The position numbers were made by a program, and so were the translations under genes. A stretch of DNA of 27,660 nucleotides from Flavobacteriales bacterium (lineage in GTDB: Bacteria; Bacteroidota; Bacteroidia; Flavobacteriales_D; Sanyastnellaceae): the NCBI GenBank assembly GCA_015663855.1, contig DQRJ01000031.1, forward strand, positions 1-27,660, given 5' to 3'. Of the stretch, positions 7,744 through 15,544 are shown piece by piece (position 1 is the first letter of the stretch; each line of letters begins with the position of its first letter). The notes under the pieces are model-generated. The model was not told where the DNA came from and did no database searches. It was given only the letters and a program-made list of their open reading frames with translations.

Positions 7744-9129
7744 CTCATTCCGAGAATTCCAAACGGAACGTACGCCATCTAATGTGGTGACGACCTCTAA
7801 CTTCCCGTCCCCATCGAAATCCTGTAACGACACTCGATCTGCGCGTGTAAGTCCTGAGATACCGACGGGCTCTGCTTCGGCTAGGGTGAGTTCTCGTAGC
7901 CATCCCGAGGAGTCGATAAATAGAACGGTCGTTTTTCCTATGGTGTTCGAAATTCTAAAGGCGGGCTTAGAAATTGGGGCAACTCGGACGGGAGTGGATC
8001 CTCGAACTTGACCCGTTCGTTTTAATAGAAGTACGGATCCATCATAGCACCCCCCGTAAATGTAATCCCGAGATCCCACTCGAAGATGGGCGAGGTGTTC
8101 GATGTAATTTCCTCCTTTGAGGTGCTTAAAATTCCAACCCGTAGTTACTCGACCTTCATCCTTGAGATTAATTAGTTTCCCGCTCGAGGTGGCGACTAAA
8201 AATCTGTATTTATCGTTCCTGTCGTAATCAAAAACGGCGAATCCCGTAATGTCAGCTTCGTACGGATACCCCCTAACGTCTTTCCCTGTTACGTCTAATA
8301 AATATACTGCGGACGAGGTAGCAAAAGCGGTTTGGTATTTATTATTCGAATACAAATCCACCTCAAATGACTCTCCTAATGGCTTTTCACTCAACACCTT
8401 AGACCAAACCACATCACCTCCCCCCCCAATTGCCTCAACCGAATAACTGACCTCGTTCCAAACAATATCCATATCACTTCCCGTCCTATGATTCCGAGTC
8501 ACCCCCATCATCAGTATAGATTCCGACATTTGATTCTCCACCTGAAAATCATTTTGCAATTGATCAATCGCAAACTCTTCAATTTCGCCAACCCGGGTGT
8601 AAACCACTCTATCGCGAAATATATGAGCCACAAATCCTTCGATATTTATAGAATCTCCCCAAACCACAATTCGTTCATCACCCGATTCTAGCTTAAACAC
8701 ATTCTGAGATGAATCATCTGTCGCTGTAATTTCACTAAGTCGAATATAAGATTCAGCAGAAACCTTCCACTTCTCAGACATGAATCCTGGATTGTCGCTC
8801 CAAAGATTCAAAGACACCTCACTTCCTACTAAATAACCTCCTCTGTAAGGTTTAGAATTCAACTTTAATGAGTCAATATTTCTTGACACATTAAAGACAA
8901 AGTGCTCTGAGTTTGAAAACTTGTATAACACCTCATCTTCCGCAGGATTCCACCACTCAGCACCATCTACTGGCAACTCTGACGAATCCCATCTCTCCCA
9001 AACATCCCAAACATCAGACGCATAAAGAGTGGGGTTTTCCGATAGCTCGCCTTCAACATTAGAGCCGAAGAGGAAAAACCACGCAGCTCCTAGAGCGAGA
9101 ATAAATGAAAAGATAGGAAGTGCTTTCAT
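7732..9129 (-). CDS. Membrane-anchored beta-rich protein of unknown function (propeller-like C-terminal half)
   Basis: 465 residues, not assigned to a function. Seen: an N-terminal hydrophobic helix (about 5-22) with no lipobox, so probably a signal anchor or uncleaved signal. An N-terminal half of short beta-strands with many Trp and Asp residues follows. From about residue 255 the C-terminal half repeats blade-like units of about 45-50 residues (VDLYSNNKYQTAFATSSAVY, FDYDRNDKYRFLVATSSGKL, YIYGGCYDGSVLLLKRTGQV). It ends with a DxDxDG-type Ca-binding-like loop DFDGDGKLE (437-445). This resembles PQQ- or FG-GAP-like beta-propellers and the C-terminal part of large Bacteroidota surface/periplasmic proteins; that is an inference. 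It lies 10 bases after recG, at the end of the pdhA-pdhC-recG run, and overlaps the convergent acyl-CoA dehydrogenase by 12 bases. Confidence 0.8.
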   Translation of the reverse strand: MKALPIFSFILALGAAWFFLFGSNVEGELSENPTLYASDVWDVWERWDSSELPVDGAEWWNPAEDEVLYKFSNSEHFVFNVSRNIDSLKLNSKPYRGGYLVGSEVSLNLWSDNPGFMSEKWKVSAESYIRLSEITATDDSSQNVFKLESGDERIVVWGDSINIEGFVAHIFRDRVVYTRVGEIEEFAIDQLQNDFQVENQMSESILMMGVTRNHRTGSDMDIVWNEVSYSVEAIGGGGDVVWSKVLSEKPLGESFEVDLYSNNKYQTAFATSSAVYLLDVTGKDVRGYPYEADITGFAVFDYDRNDKYRFLVATSSGKLINLKDEGRVTTGWNFKHLKGGNYIEHLAHLRVGSRDYIYGGCYDGSVLLLKRTGQVRGSTPVRVAPISKPAFRISNTIGKTTVLFIDSSGWLRELTLAEAEPVGISGLTRADRVSLQDFDGDGKLEVVTTLDGVRSVWNSRNELVL

Positions 9130-9139
9130 GCGACTAAGT

Positions 9140-11242
9140 TCAGGAAATTTGACTCCAATTCGGCCTGTCTTTCAACATTCTATCCAAATTATTTCTTAAC
9201 GACGAGTGCTCATCTCGTTCCAATTCCGCATCGACATCTAAAACTCTCTTCGCAATATATCGAGCCGTAATCATCAGGTCTTTATCCTTTTGGATATCAG
9301 CCATCCTCAAGTCTGGAAGTCCACTTTGCTGAGTCCCCATAATATCCCCAGGCCCACGAATCTCCATATCCACTTCGGCAATTTCGAACCCATCATTAGT
9401 TCGGCACATCGTCTCAAGTCTTCGCCTCGCCTCCTTACCAAACTCATCTTTCGTCATCAAAACACAGTAACTCTGATCTCCCCCACGACCTACTCGCCCA
9501 CGAAGTTGATGCATTTGGCTTAAACCAAACCTCTCTGCACTCTCTATCACCATAAGCGTCGCATTAGGGACATTTACCCCCACCTCTATTACTGTAGTAG
9601 CAACTAAAATTTGCGATTCCCCACTCACAAACCGCTTCATCTCGATTTCCTTATCGGCGGGTTTCATTCGACCGTGGACTATTCCTATCCGAAATTTCGG
9701 AAGTGGGAATCGCCTAGAAATACTCTCATACCCGTCCATTAAATCTTTGTGATCTATAGTCGCGCTCTCCTCTATTAATGGATAAACAAAATAGACTTGC
9801 CTTCCCTGCGATATTTGCTTTTCCACAAACGCAAAAACAGACAGCCTACCGGCATCCGTCCTATGGGCCGTTATGATCTCTTTCCTTCCTGGCGGCAATT
9901 CATCGAGGACACTGATATCTAAATCACCATAAGCCGTCATAGCAAGGGTTCTCGGAATAGGTGTCGCTGTCATTACGAGAACGTGAGGAGCAAGGCGAGC
10001 TTTTGCCCAAAGCTTAGACCTCTGAGCCACCCCGAACCTATGCTGTTCATCTATCACCACAAAGCCCAAATTCTTAAATACCACAGTAGGCTCTATCAAA
10101 GCGTGAGTACCTATTATCAAATCCACACTACCATCAGCAAGCCCCTCTAAAATAGGCTTCCTATCAGACTTTTTCGTAGATCCAGTAATTATTTCAACCC
10201 TCACATCCATCTCCCTTAGCAAGTCGCTAATCCCCTCGGCATGTTGCCTAGCGAGGATTTCTGTGGGAGCCATAATGCATGCCTGAAATCCATTATCTAT
10301 CGCTAAAAGCGAAGTCATAAGCGCAACAATGGTCTTTCCACTTCCCACATCCCCTTGCAGAAGCCTATTCATATGCCTTCCCGTATTCACATCGACTCTA
10401 ATCTCCTTTATCACGATTTTCTGAGCGCCTGTTAGCTCAAAAGGCAAGTGCTTTTCGAAAAACTCATTAAACTTCTCCCCTACTTTCTCAAACCTCACCC
10501 CTGGAAGATCAACAGTCGTAGCTTTTTTTTGCTTGAGCAAAACTAGCTGCAAGTAAAGTAATTCCTCAAACTTCAATCTCTTCAACGCTTTATCTGCCTC
10601 AGAGGGCGTTCTCGGAAAATGAACTTGCTCGAACGCCTTACGCCTAGTAGGCATTTTCAGCTCCGCAAGTAAATTATCTGGAAGTGTTTCGTCAATATCA
10701 CTATAAATCTCAGCCCATGCGCTCCTTATCAATCGAGCTAACCCTGGACTATTCAACCCCCTCGCACTTAACTTTTCCGTAGAAGAATACACAGGGTGCA
10801 ATCCCCCGCCCCGGCGTTTTTCAAATGCGTCTGCTCGCTCTACTTCCGGGTGCGCGATATTCCATTTCCCGGCAAACACTGTGGGCCGGCCGTAAATGAT
10901 AACGTCCACTTTCAATGGAATTTGGTTTAAAATCCATTTAGCTCCTTTAAACCAAACCAACTCTAATTCCTTATCCCCATCATTAAACACAGCAACTAAC
11001 CGACTCCCCTTCTTCGCTCCTACGAGCGTTTTCTTGAGAATTTTACCTTTAAACTGAAGAGCCGACGACTCGGCTGAGATATCCGAAATTTTATAGAAAA
11101 TCGACCTATCCTCGTAACGAAATGGAAGGTGCTGGATTAAATCGAAGCAAGTTTGAACCCCAAGCTCCGACTGAAGAAGTTCGGCGCGCTTCGGTCCTAC
11201 CCCTTTAAGGTAAGCTACAGATGATTCAAGATTAATCGACAT
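9140..11242 (-). CDS. recG: ATP-dependent DNA helicase RecG
   Basis: 700-residue branch-migration helicase that remodels stalled forks and Holliday junctions; normal family length. Seen in order: N-terminal helix-hairpin region LKGVGPKRAELL (12-23), wedge/OB domain (about 60-150), helicase domain 1 with Walker A GDVGSGKT (297-304), DEQH box (398-401) and motif III MTATPIPRTLA (424-434), then helicase domain 2 ending with QLRGRVGRG (motif VI) and the RecG C-terminal region around MEIRGPGDIMGTQQSG. It starts 34 bases after pdhC, so it may be read from the pdhA promoter. A weak TAGATTGC lies upstream in that gap. No truncation is seen. Confidence 0.97.
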   Translation of the reverse strand: MSINLESSVAYLKGVGPKRAELLQSELGVQTCFDLIQHLPFRYEDRSIFYKISDISAESSALQFKGKILKKTLVGAKKGSRLVAVFNDGDKELELVWFKGAKWILNQIPLKVDVIIYGRPTVFAGKWNIAHPEVERADAFEKRRGGGLHPVYSSTEKLSARGLNSPGLARLIRSAWAEIYSDIDETLPDNLLAELKMPTRRKAFEQVHFPRTPSEADKALKRLKFEELLYLQLVLLKQKKATTVDLPGVRFEKVGEKFNEFFEKHLPFELTGAQKIVIKEIRVDVNTGRHMNRLLQGDVGSGKTIVALMTSLLAIDNGFQACIMAPTEILARQHAEGISDLLREMDVRVEIITGSTKKSDRKPILEGLADGSVDLIIGTHALIEPTVVFKNLGFVVIDEQHRFGVAQRSKLWAKARLAPHVLVMTATPIPRTLAMTAYGDLDISVLDELPPGRKEIITAHRTDAGRLSVFAFVEKQISQGRQVYFVYPLIEESATIDHKDLMDGYESISRRFPLPKFRIGIVHGRMKPADKEIEMKRFVSGESQILVATTVIEVGVNVPNATLMVIESAERFGLSQMHQLRGRVGRGGDQSYCVLMTKDEFGKEARRRLETMCRTNDGFEIAEVDMEIRGPGDIMGTQQSGLPDLRMADIQKDKDLMITARYIAKRVLDVDAELERDEHSSLRNNLDRMLKDRPNWSQIS

Positions 11243-11276
11243 GGCGGTACGTGCAATCTACCGCAAAATGACCTGG

Positions 11277-12488
11277 TTAGACTAGCATAAGAACTGGATT
11301 CTCAAGTAGGTTTTTGAAATCCTGCAAGAATCCCGCGCCCGTAGCTCCATCGACCACTCTATGATCGCAACTCAGAGTCACCTTCATAACATGACCCGGC
11401 ACAACCGTCCCGTCTTTGACAACTGGAACTTCGCTTATCCCTCCGATAGCAAGAATGCAAGCATCGGGCGGGTTAATAATTGCCGTAAAGTTCTCTATCC
11501 CGAACATTCCTAAGTTCGAAATCGTAAAAGTACTGCCCTCCCAATCGCTCGGCTGTAACGTTTTCGCCTTAGCTCTCGAAGCAAAGTCTCTCACTTCCTC
11601 TCCGATAGAGGCAAATGATTTACTATCCGCGAATCTCACTACTGGAACTAATAGCCCGTCCTCCACAGCAACAGCGACTCCGATATGAACATGTTCGTTA
11701 TATCTAATTCTATCCTCTAACCAACTACTGTTTACGGCAGGGTTCTTTCTCAATGAAACAGACGCAGCCTTTACGACCATATCATTAAACGATACTTTGT
11801 AAAGACCTTGGTCGTTAATTGCTTCTCGAGCCTGCATGGCATTCGACATATCGATAGAAATCGATAAGTAGAAATGAGGAGCTGTGAATTTGCTTTCAGC
11901 TAAGCGACGAGCAATAGTTTTACGCATTTGGCTTACACCAACTTCAGAAAACTTCTCCTTAGTAAGCACAGGCATACCAGTTGCGCCAGCCATTTTGAAA
12001 TTCTCAACGTCACTTTTAACGATACGACCACCCTCACCTGAACCAGGGATTCTATTTAAAGACAACCCTAGTTTTTCAGCTAATTTTTTCGCAAGTGGAG
12101 ATGCTACTACTCTTGTTGCAGTAGTATTCACTACTGGGGCGGGAGCAACAGACACTGGAGCTGGGGCAGGCGCGGCCATTTCTGCAGCCTCTACTTTCGC
12201 AGCTGGCTTCACTTTCGCTTCGTCTTTAAGAAGCTTCTTAATATTCTCTCCTTTTTTACCTAAAACACACAAAATGCTATCTACAGGGGCAGTTGCGCCT
12301 GTTTCTACACCTATATGAAGTAAAACTCCGTCTTGAAAAGACTCGAATTCCAGTGTGGCTTTATCCGTCTCGATCTCAGCTAATAACTCTCCACTTTCAA
12401 CAGGATCACCAACTTTTTTATGCCAAGCAGCGACGACACCTTCGGTCATCGTATCACTTAGTTTAGGCATGCGTACAATTTCAGCCAT
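11277..12488 (-). CDS. pdhC: Pyruvate dehydrogenase complex E2 (dihydrolipoamide acetyltransferase)
   Basis: 403-residue core subunit that transfers acetyl groups from lipoate to CoA. Seen in order: one lipoyl domain with the lipoylation motif ETDKATLE (Lys 43), an Ala/Pro-rich linker (about 95-122), a peripheral-subunit-binding domain (about 127-164, ASPLAKKLAEKLGLSL then GSGEGGRIVKSDV), a second short linker, and the catalytic domain (about 180-403) with DHRVVDG, which supplies His 376 and Asp 380. There is a single lipoyl domain, whereas some family members have two or three. It follows pdhA by 19 bases, which favours pyruvate over other 2-oxoacids. No E3 gene is in the window. Confidence 0.93.
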   Translation of the reverse strand: MAEIVRMPKLSDTMTEGVVAAWHKKVGDPVESGELLAEIETDKATLEFESFQDGVLLHIGVETGATAPVDSILCVLGKKGENIKKLLKDEAKVKPAAKVEAAEMAAPAPAPVSVAPAPVVNTTATRVVASPLAKKLAEKLGLSLNRIPGSGEGGRIVKSDVENFKMAGATGMPVLTKEKFSEVGVSQMRKTIARRLAESKFTAPHFYLSISIDMSNAMQAREAINDQGLYKVSFNDMVVKAASVSLRKNPAVNSSWLEDRIRYNEHVHIGVAVAVEDGLLVPVVRFADSKSFASIGEEVRDFASRAKAKTLQPSDWEGSTFTISNLGMFGIENFTAIINPPDACILAIGGISEVPVVKDGTVVPGHVMKVTLSCDHRVVDGATGAGFLQDFKNLLENPVLMLV

Positions 12489-12507
12489 GATTTAATTTTT
12501 TACGGGA

Positions 12508-13518
12508 TCAGTCTTTAACGTAAGGGTAATCTTCCTGAGTGTATACGTCTTCGTACAACTCATGAGCTTCAGGTTTAGGACTTTCCTCAGCAAATGTAAC
12601 TGCTTCTTCAATAGTAATCTTTACCTTCTTCTCGACAGTTTTCAACTGAGCTTCAGTCATCCACTTATTCTCCAAAAGGATATTGCGCACATACGTAATC
12701 GGATCCAAATCTTGGAAAGTCTTCACCTCATCCTTTGACCTATACTTCTGTGGGTCAGACATCGAGTGCCCTTTATATCGATATGTTTCGATATTAAGCA
12801 ATGTAGGACCGTCTCCTTTTCTTCCTCGCTCGGCAGCGCGTTGAATAGCCGCACATACAGCTTCCGGACTCATTCCGTCAACAGTTTCTGATGGCATATC
12901 GTAGCTATCTCCCATCTTAGAAAGATCGTGAACGTTAGTAGTTCTCTTTACACTGGTCCCCATAGCATACTGGTTATTCTCGATCACGAATATTACCGGC
13001 AATTTCCATATCATCGACATATTAAAGGTCTCGTGCAGCATTCCTTGTCTAGCCGCACCATCACCCATAAAACAAATCGTTACATGGTCTTCATTACGAT
13101 ACTTATCAGCGAAGGCGATTCCGGCACCGAGACCGATTTGGCCTCCAACAATACCATGACCTCCGAAAAGATTGCGCTCCTTATCAAACATATGCATAGA
13201 GCCACCTTTACCCTTAGAACTACCGGTAACCTTACCGTATAACTCAGCCATAACCACCTTAGGATCAGTCCCTAATACAAGGGGGTGTGCGTGGTCACGA
13301 TAGGCCGTAATAACTCTATCGCTAGGCTTTAGAGCTTCTTGCATGCCCGAAAGCACAGCTTCTTGACCTATATATAAGTGGCAAAAGCCACCAAATTTTT
13401 GCTGAATATAGAGTTGACCACACTTTTCCTCAAACTTGCGCATGAGGTACATATCCTTGAACCATCTCTTATACACATCTTTTGAATGCGCCAGCTTAGT
13501 ATCTTTCTTCTTCGCCAT
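12508..13518 (-). CDS. pdhA: Pyruvate dehydrogenase E1 component, alpha subunit
   Basis: 336-residue TPP-dependent subunit that decarboxylates pyruvate in an alpha2beta2 heterotetramer. Seen: the TPP/Mg motif beginning GDG (152-154) and ending NN (181-182), GGSMHMFD (106-112), GGHGIVGGQIGLGAG (119-133), and the loop YRYKGHSMSDPQKYR, equivalent to the regulatory-loop region of mitochondrial E1-alpha (that regulation is not implied here). The beta subunit is not adjacent; pdhC follows directly. A perfect TATATTTG box lies 31 bases upstream of the ATG, with a TTTG 21 bases further upstream, making this the best-supported promoter in the window. Confidence 0.95.
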   Translation of the reverse strand: MAKKKDTKLAHSKDVYKRWFKDMYLMRKFEEKCGQLYIQQKFGGFCHLYIGQEAVLSGMQEALKPSDRVITAYRDHAHPLVLGTDPKVVMAELYGKVTGSSKGKGGSMHMFDKERNLFGGHGIVGGQIGLGAGIAFADKYRNEDHVTICFMGDGAARQGMLHETFNMSMIWKLPVIFVIENNQYAMGTSVKRTTNVHDLSKMGDSYDMPSETVDGMSPEAVCAAIQRAAERGRKGDGPTLLNIETYRYKGHSMSDPQKYRSKDEVKTFQDLDPITYVRNILLENKWMTEAQLKTVEKKVKITIEEAVTFAEESPKPEAHELYEDVYTQEDYPYVKD

Positions 13519-13549
13519 TAGCTTTATGCTTTTATCGAAAACAATCAGG

Positions 13550-13557
13550 CAAATATA
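13550..13557 (-). promoter_or_regulatory. Putative -7 box of the pdhA promoter
   Basis: TATATTTG on the minus strand matches TAnnTTTG exactly. A TTTG on the same strand (13582-13579) is separated from it by 21 bases, within the usual -33/-7 spacing. The predicted leader is about 25 bases. It forms a perfect inverted repeat with the plus-strand TATATTTG at 13566-13573. Confidence 0.55.
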
Positions 13558-13573
13558 ACTTCACGTATATTTG
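13550..13573. repeat. Inverted repeat of two promoter-like boxes (CAAATATA-N8-TATATTTG)
   Basis: A perfect 8-base inverted repeat with an 8-base centre lies between the divergent genes pdhA and the VTC-domain gene. Each arm is a TATATTTG reading outward toward one gene. It may be a pair of back-to-back promoters or an operator for a dimeric regulator, or both. The right arm ends on the first base of the VTC-domain GTG start codon. Confidence 0.5.
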
Positions 13574-14388
13574 TGGAACAAAGAACACCTATTTTTTTTT
13601 CTGTCATCGATAATTTTTTTACGTCCTATCTTCCTATTGACCTTCAAGAGCTAGAGTCAGTTGCTTTATTAGATAGGCGTGAAGAAAAGTTTCTTATACC
13701 AAACAAATGGTGTGCTAACATTGCAGAATCTCTCGATAGTGAATACAATATTCTAGAGATAAACAACGAACGTAAATTCAGGTATGACAACTTGTATTTC
13801 GATACACCTGGTAACATTTGCCTAGAAGATCACCTTAGAGGTCGGAAAATAAGATACAAAGTTAGAATAAGGTCTTATGCAAATTCTAACATTAGTTTTC
13901 TTGAAGTAAAGTCTCGAAATGTGCATGGTAGATCCATTAAAATGAGGTTACAACGAACCTCAGAAAAATGGGATAGTCCCCTGACTAAAGAAGAGCGGAG
14001 ATTCTTAACTGAACGCGTATCTTTTGCTCGTGAACTCAGCCCTGTACTTTATAGCAGCTACTCACGCTTTACATTAGCTCACATTAAACGAGGTGAAAGA
14101 ATCACATTTGACACAGGACTTAAGTTTAAGTCTATTGAGGGTGTGGTATTCTACCCCCTTGACGGATTATCTATTGTCGAATTAAAACAGGGTGAAAGTG
14201 ACAGACACTCACCGCTTCACAAGCTATTTCGGGCTCATCCTAATAGGCACGTTCCATTAGGTAGGACTATTCGTATAAGTAAATATGTAGTAGGACGTCT
14301 TTCTACAGACACAAGCCTGCACGCACGAACTTATTTTGAAAGCTTAAGAGAATTAAACCGAGCTTCTAAATCAGCACAAATTTCATAA
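13573..14388 (+). CDS. VTC-domain protein (polyphosphate-polymerase-like tunnel fold)
   Basis: 271 residues. The VTC domain is the catalytic polyphosphate polymerase of yeast Vtc4 and belongs to the triphosphate-tunnel superfamily. Seen: the first strand LLDRREEKFLIP (32-43), YFDTP (75-79), a basic strand RKIRYKVRIRSY (91-102), FLEVKSR with Glu 111 and Lys 113, IVELKQ with Glu 203 and Lys 205, and the terminal IRISKYVVG (233-241). These alternating acidic and basic strand residues are what line the tunnel in known members; bacterial activity is inferred. No signal or membrane segment is seen. GTG 13573 is the only ATG/GTG/TTG start before the domain (in-frame stop at 13519-13521). A 9-T run follows at 13592-13600. 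It is 17 bases before the DUF4956 gene. Confidence 0.85.
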   Translation: MEQRTPIFFSVIDNFFTSYLPIDLQELESVALLDRREEKFLIPNKWCANIAESLDSEYNILEINNERKFRYDNLYFDTPGNICLEDHLRGRKIRYKVRIRSYANSNISFLEVKSRNVHGRSIKMRLQRTSEKWDSPLTKEERRFLTERVSFARELSPVLYSSYSRFTLAHIKRGERITFDTGLKFKSIEGVVFYPLDGLSIVELKQGESDRHSPLHKLFRAHPNRHVPLGRTIRISKYVVGRLSTDTSLHARTYFESLRELNRASKSAQIS

Positions 14389-14405
14389 CCCAACACAATT
14401 TTTAT

Positions 14406-15032
14406 ATGGACATCGCAGACTACTCATTAATTACAAGCCTAGCAATTGGTTTCGGAGCAAATATTATCTCGAGTTTAGTTGTAGTTAGACTTATCTACCA
14501 TCTAGCTTCTCAAAGACGTGACTACGTTTTCACATTTATGCTAGTTTCAACATCTGTTTACTTTTTGTGCTCGCTTCTCAGTGGAGTAGAAATTGAAATG
14601 GGTTTTGCATTAGGGTTATTCGCGATTTTCAGCATTATCAGATATAGAACTGACGCAATCCCTATTAGGGAGATGTCTTATCTATTTATTGTAATTGCAC
14701 TTGCTGTAATCAACGCTTTAGCACCTCAAACTACTGGGTGGGGAATAATTCTATTAGCCAACATTGGTATTTGGAGCCTGGCTTTCATTTTAGAACGCCT
14801 TTGGTTCGTAAAACACTTAACTGTTAAGATTGTTGTGTATGATAAAATTGAATTAATTAAAGCGGGTCGCCGAAAAGAATTAACTGCTGATCTTGAAGAT
14901 AGAACTGGAGTGAAAATTCACTCATTAGAGATAGGTAAAGTTGATTTATTGAGAGATACCGCAGTGATTCGAGTGCACTTTTATGCCGATTTGCAGGAAG
15001 ATCACTTTGAAGAAACAAGAAACACACCTTAA
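14406..15032 (+). CDS. DUF4956 membrane protein
   Basis: 208-residue inner-membrane protein of unknown function. Seen: about five hydrophobic helices (roughly 8-30, 40-58, 63-78, 90-106, 112-130), then a soluble C-terminal domain (about 138-195) with an alternating strand-helix-strand pattern (LTVKIVVYDKIELI, then LEIGKVDLLRDTAVIRVHF). The family-typical stretch FAIFSIIRYRTDAIPIREM links helices 3 and 4. It follows the VTC-domain gene by 17 bases; VTC/DUF4956 pairs are a known recurring bacterial arrangement, suggesting a membrane partner for a soluble polymerase or sensor. It ends 24 bases from the convergent ispF, with no clear terminator. Confidence 0.85.
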   Translation: MDIADYSLITSLAIGFGANIISSLVVVRLIYHLASQRRDYVFTFMLVSTSVYFLCSLLSGVEIEMGFALGLFAIFSIIRYRTDAIPIREMSYLFIVIALAVINALAPQTTGWGIILLANIGIWSLAFILERLWFVKHLTVKIVVYDKIELIKAGRRKELTADLEDRTGVKIHSLEIGKVDLLRDTAVIRVHFYADLQEDHFEETRNTP

Positions 15033-15056
15033 TAAGACGCTTCTAATCGGGGCGAC

Positions 15057-15533
15057 CTACTTCGTTAAGAGCACCACAGCGTGGGCGCTTATGCCATCTT
15101 GAGTACCTACGAAACCTAGTTTTTCCGTAGTGGTGGCTTTGATGCTTACTTTGTCGATATTGACATCTAAGATTCCTGCAATTACATCTCTCATCTCATC
15201 TATCCCTTCGGATAATTTAGGTGTTTGAAGGCAAATTGTTGTGTCCAAATTACCTAAAGACCAACCTAAGCCTTCAATCTTACTCCAAGTTTGAGCAAGT
15301 AATTGCTTGCTATCTATTCCTTTATATGCTGGGTCCGTATCCGGAAAGTGATATCCTATATCTCTCAAAGCAAGCGCTCCAAATAACGCGTCACATATTG
15401 CATGAAGGAGCACATCTGCGTCTGAATGTCCTACTGCGCCTTTAATGTGTGGGAATAATACTCCACCTATCCACAACTCCTCACCTGCTTCAAGGCGGTG
15501 CACGTCATAGCCATATCCTATCCTAATGTCCAT
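15057..15533 (-). CDS. ispF: 2-C-methyl-D-erythritol 2,4-cyclodiphosphate synthase
   Basis: 158-residue cytoplasmic enzyme of the MEP isoprenoid pathway that cyclises CDP-methylerythritol 2-phosphate. Seen: GYGYDVHRL with metal ligands Asp 10 and His 12, HSDADVLLHAICDALFGA with His 44 as the third ligand, the DIGYHFPDTDPAYKG loop, and the C-terminal KATTTEKLGFVG motif. Normal length and complete. It starts 11 bases after the porV stop, so it is probably transcribed with porU-porV. Confidence 0.97.
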   Translation of the reverse strand: MDIRIGYGYDVHRLEAGEELWIGGVLFPHIKGAVGHSDADVLLHAICDALFGALALRDIGYHFPDTDPAYKGIDSKQLLAQTWSKIEGLGWSLGNLDTTICLQTPKLSEGIDEMRDVIAGILDVNIDKVSIKATTTEKLGFVGTQDGISAHAVVLLTK

Positions 15534-15544
15534 TATAGGTTTAC

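Noticed and set aside
11884..12318. 144-residue Ala/Thr/Ser-rich frame antisense to pdhC
   Set aside because: Its composition is the mirror of the Ala/Pro-rich linker of E2; no independent support.
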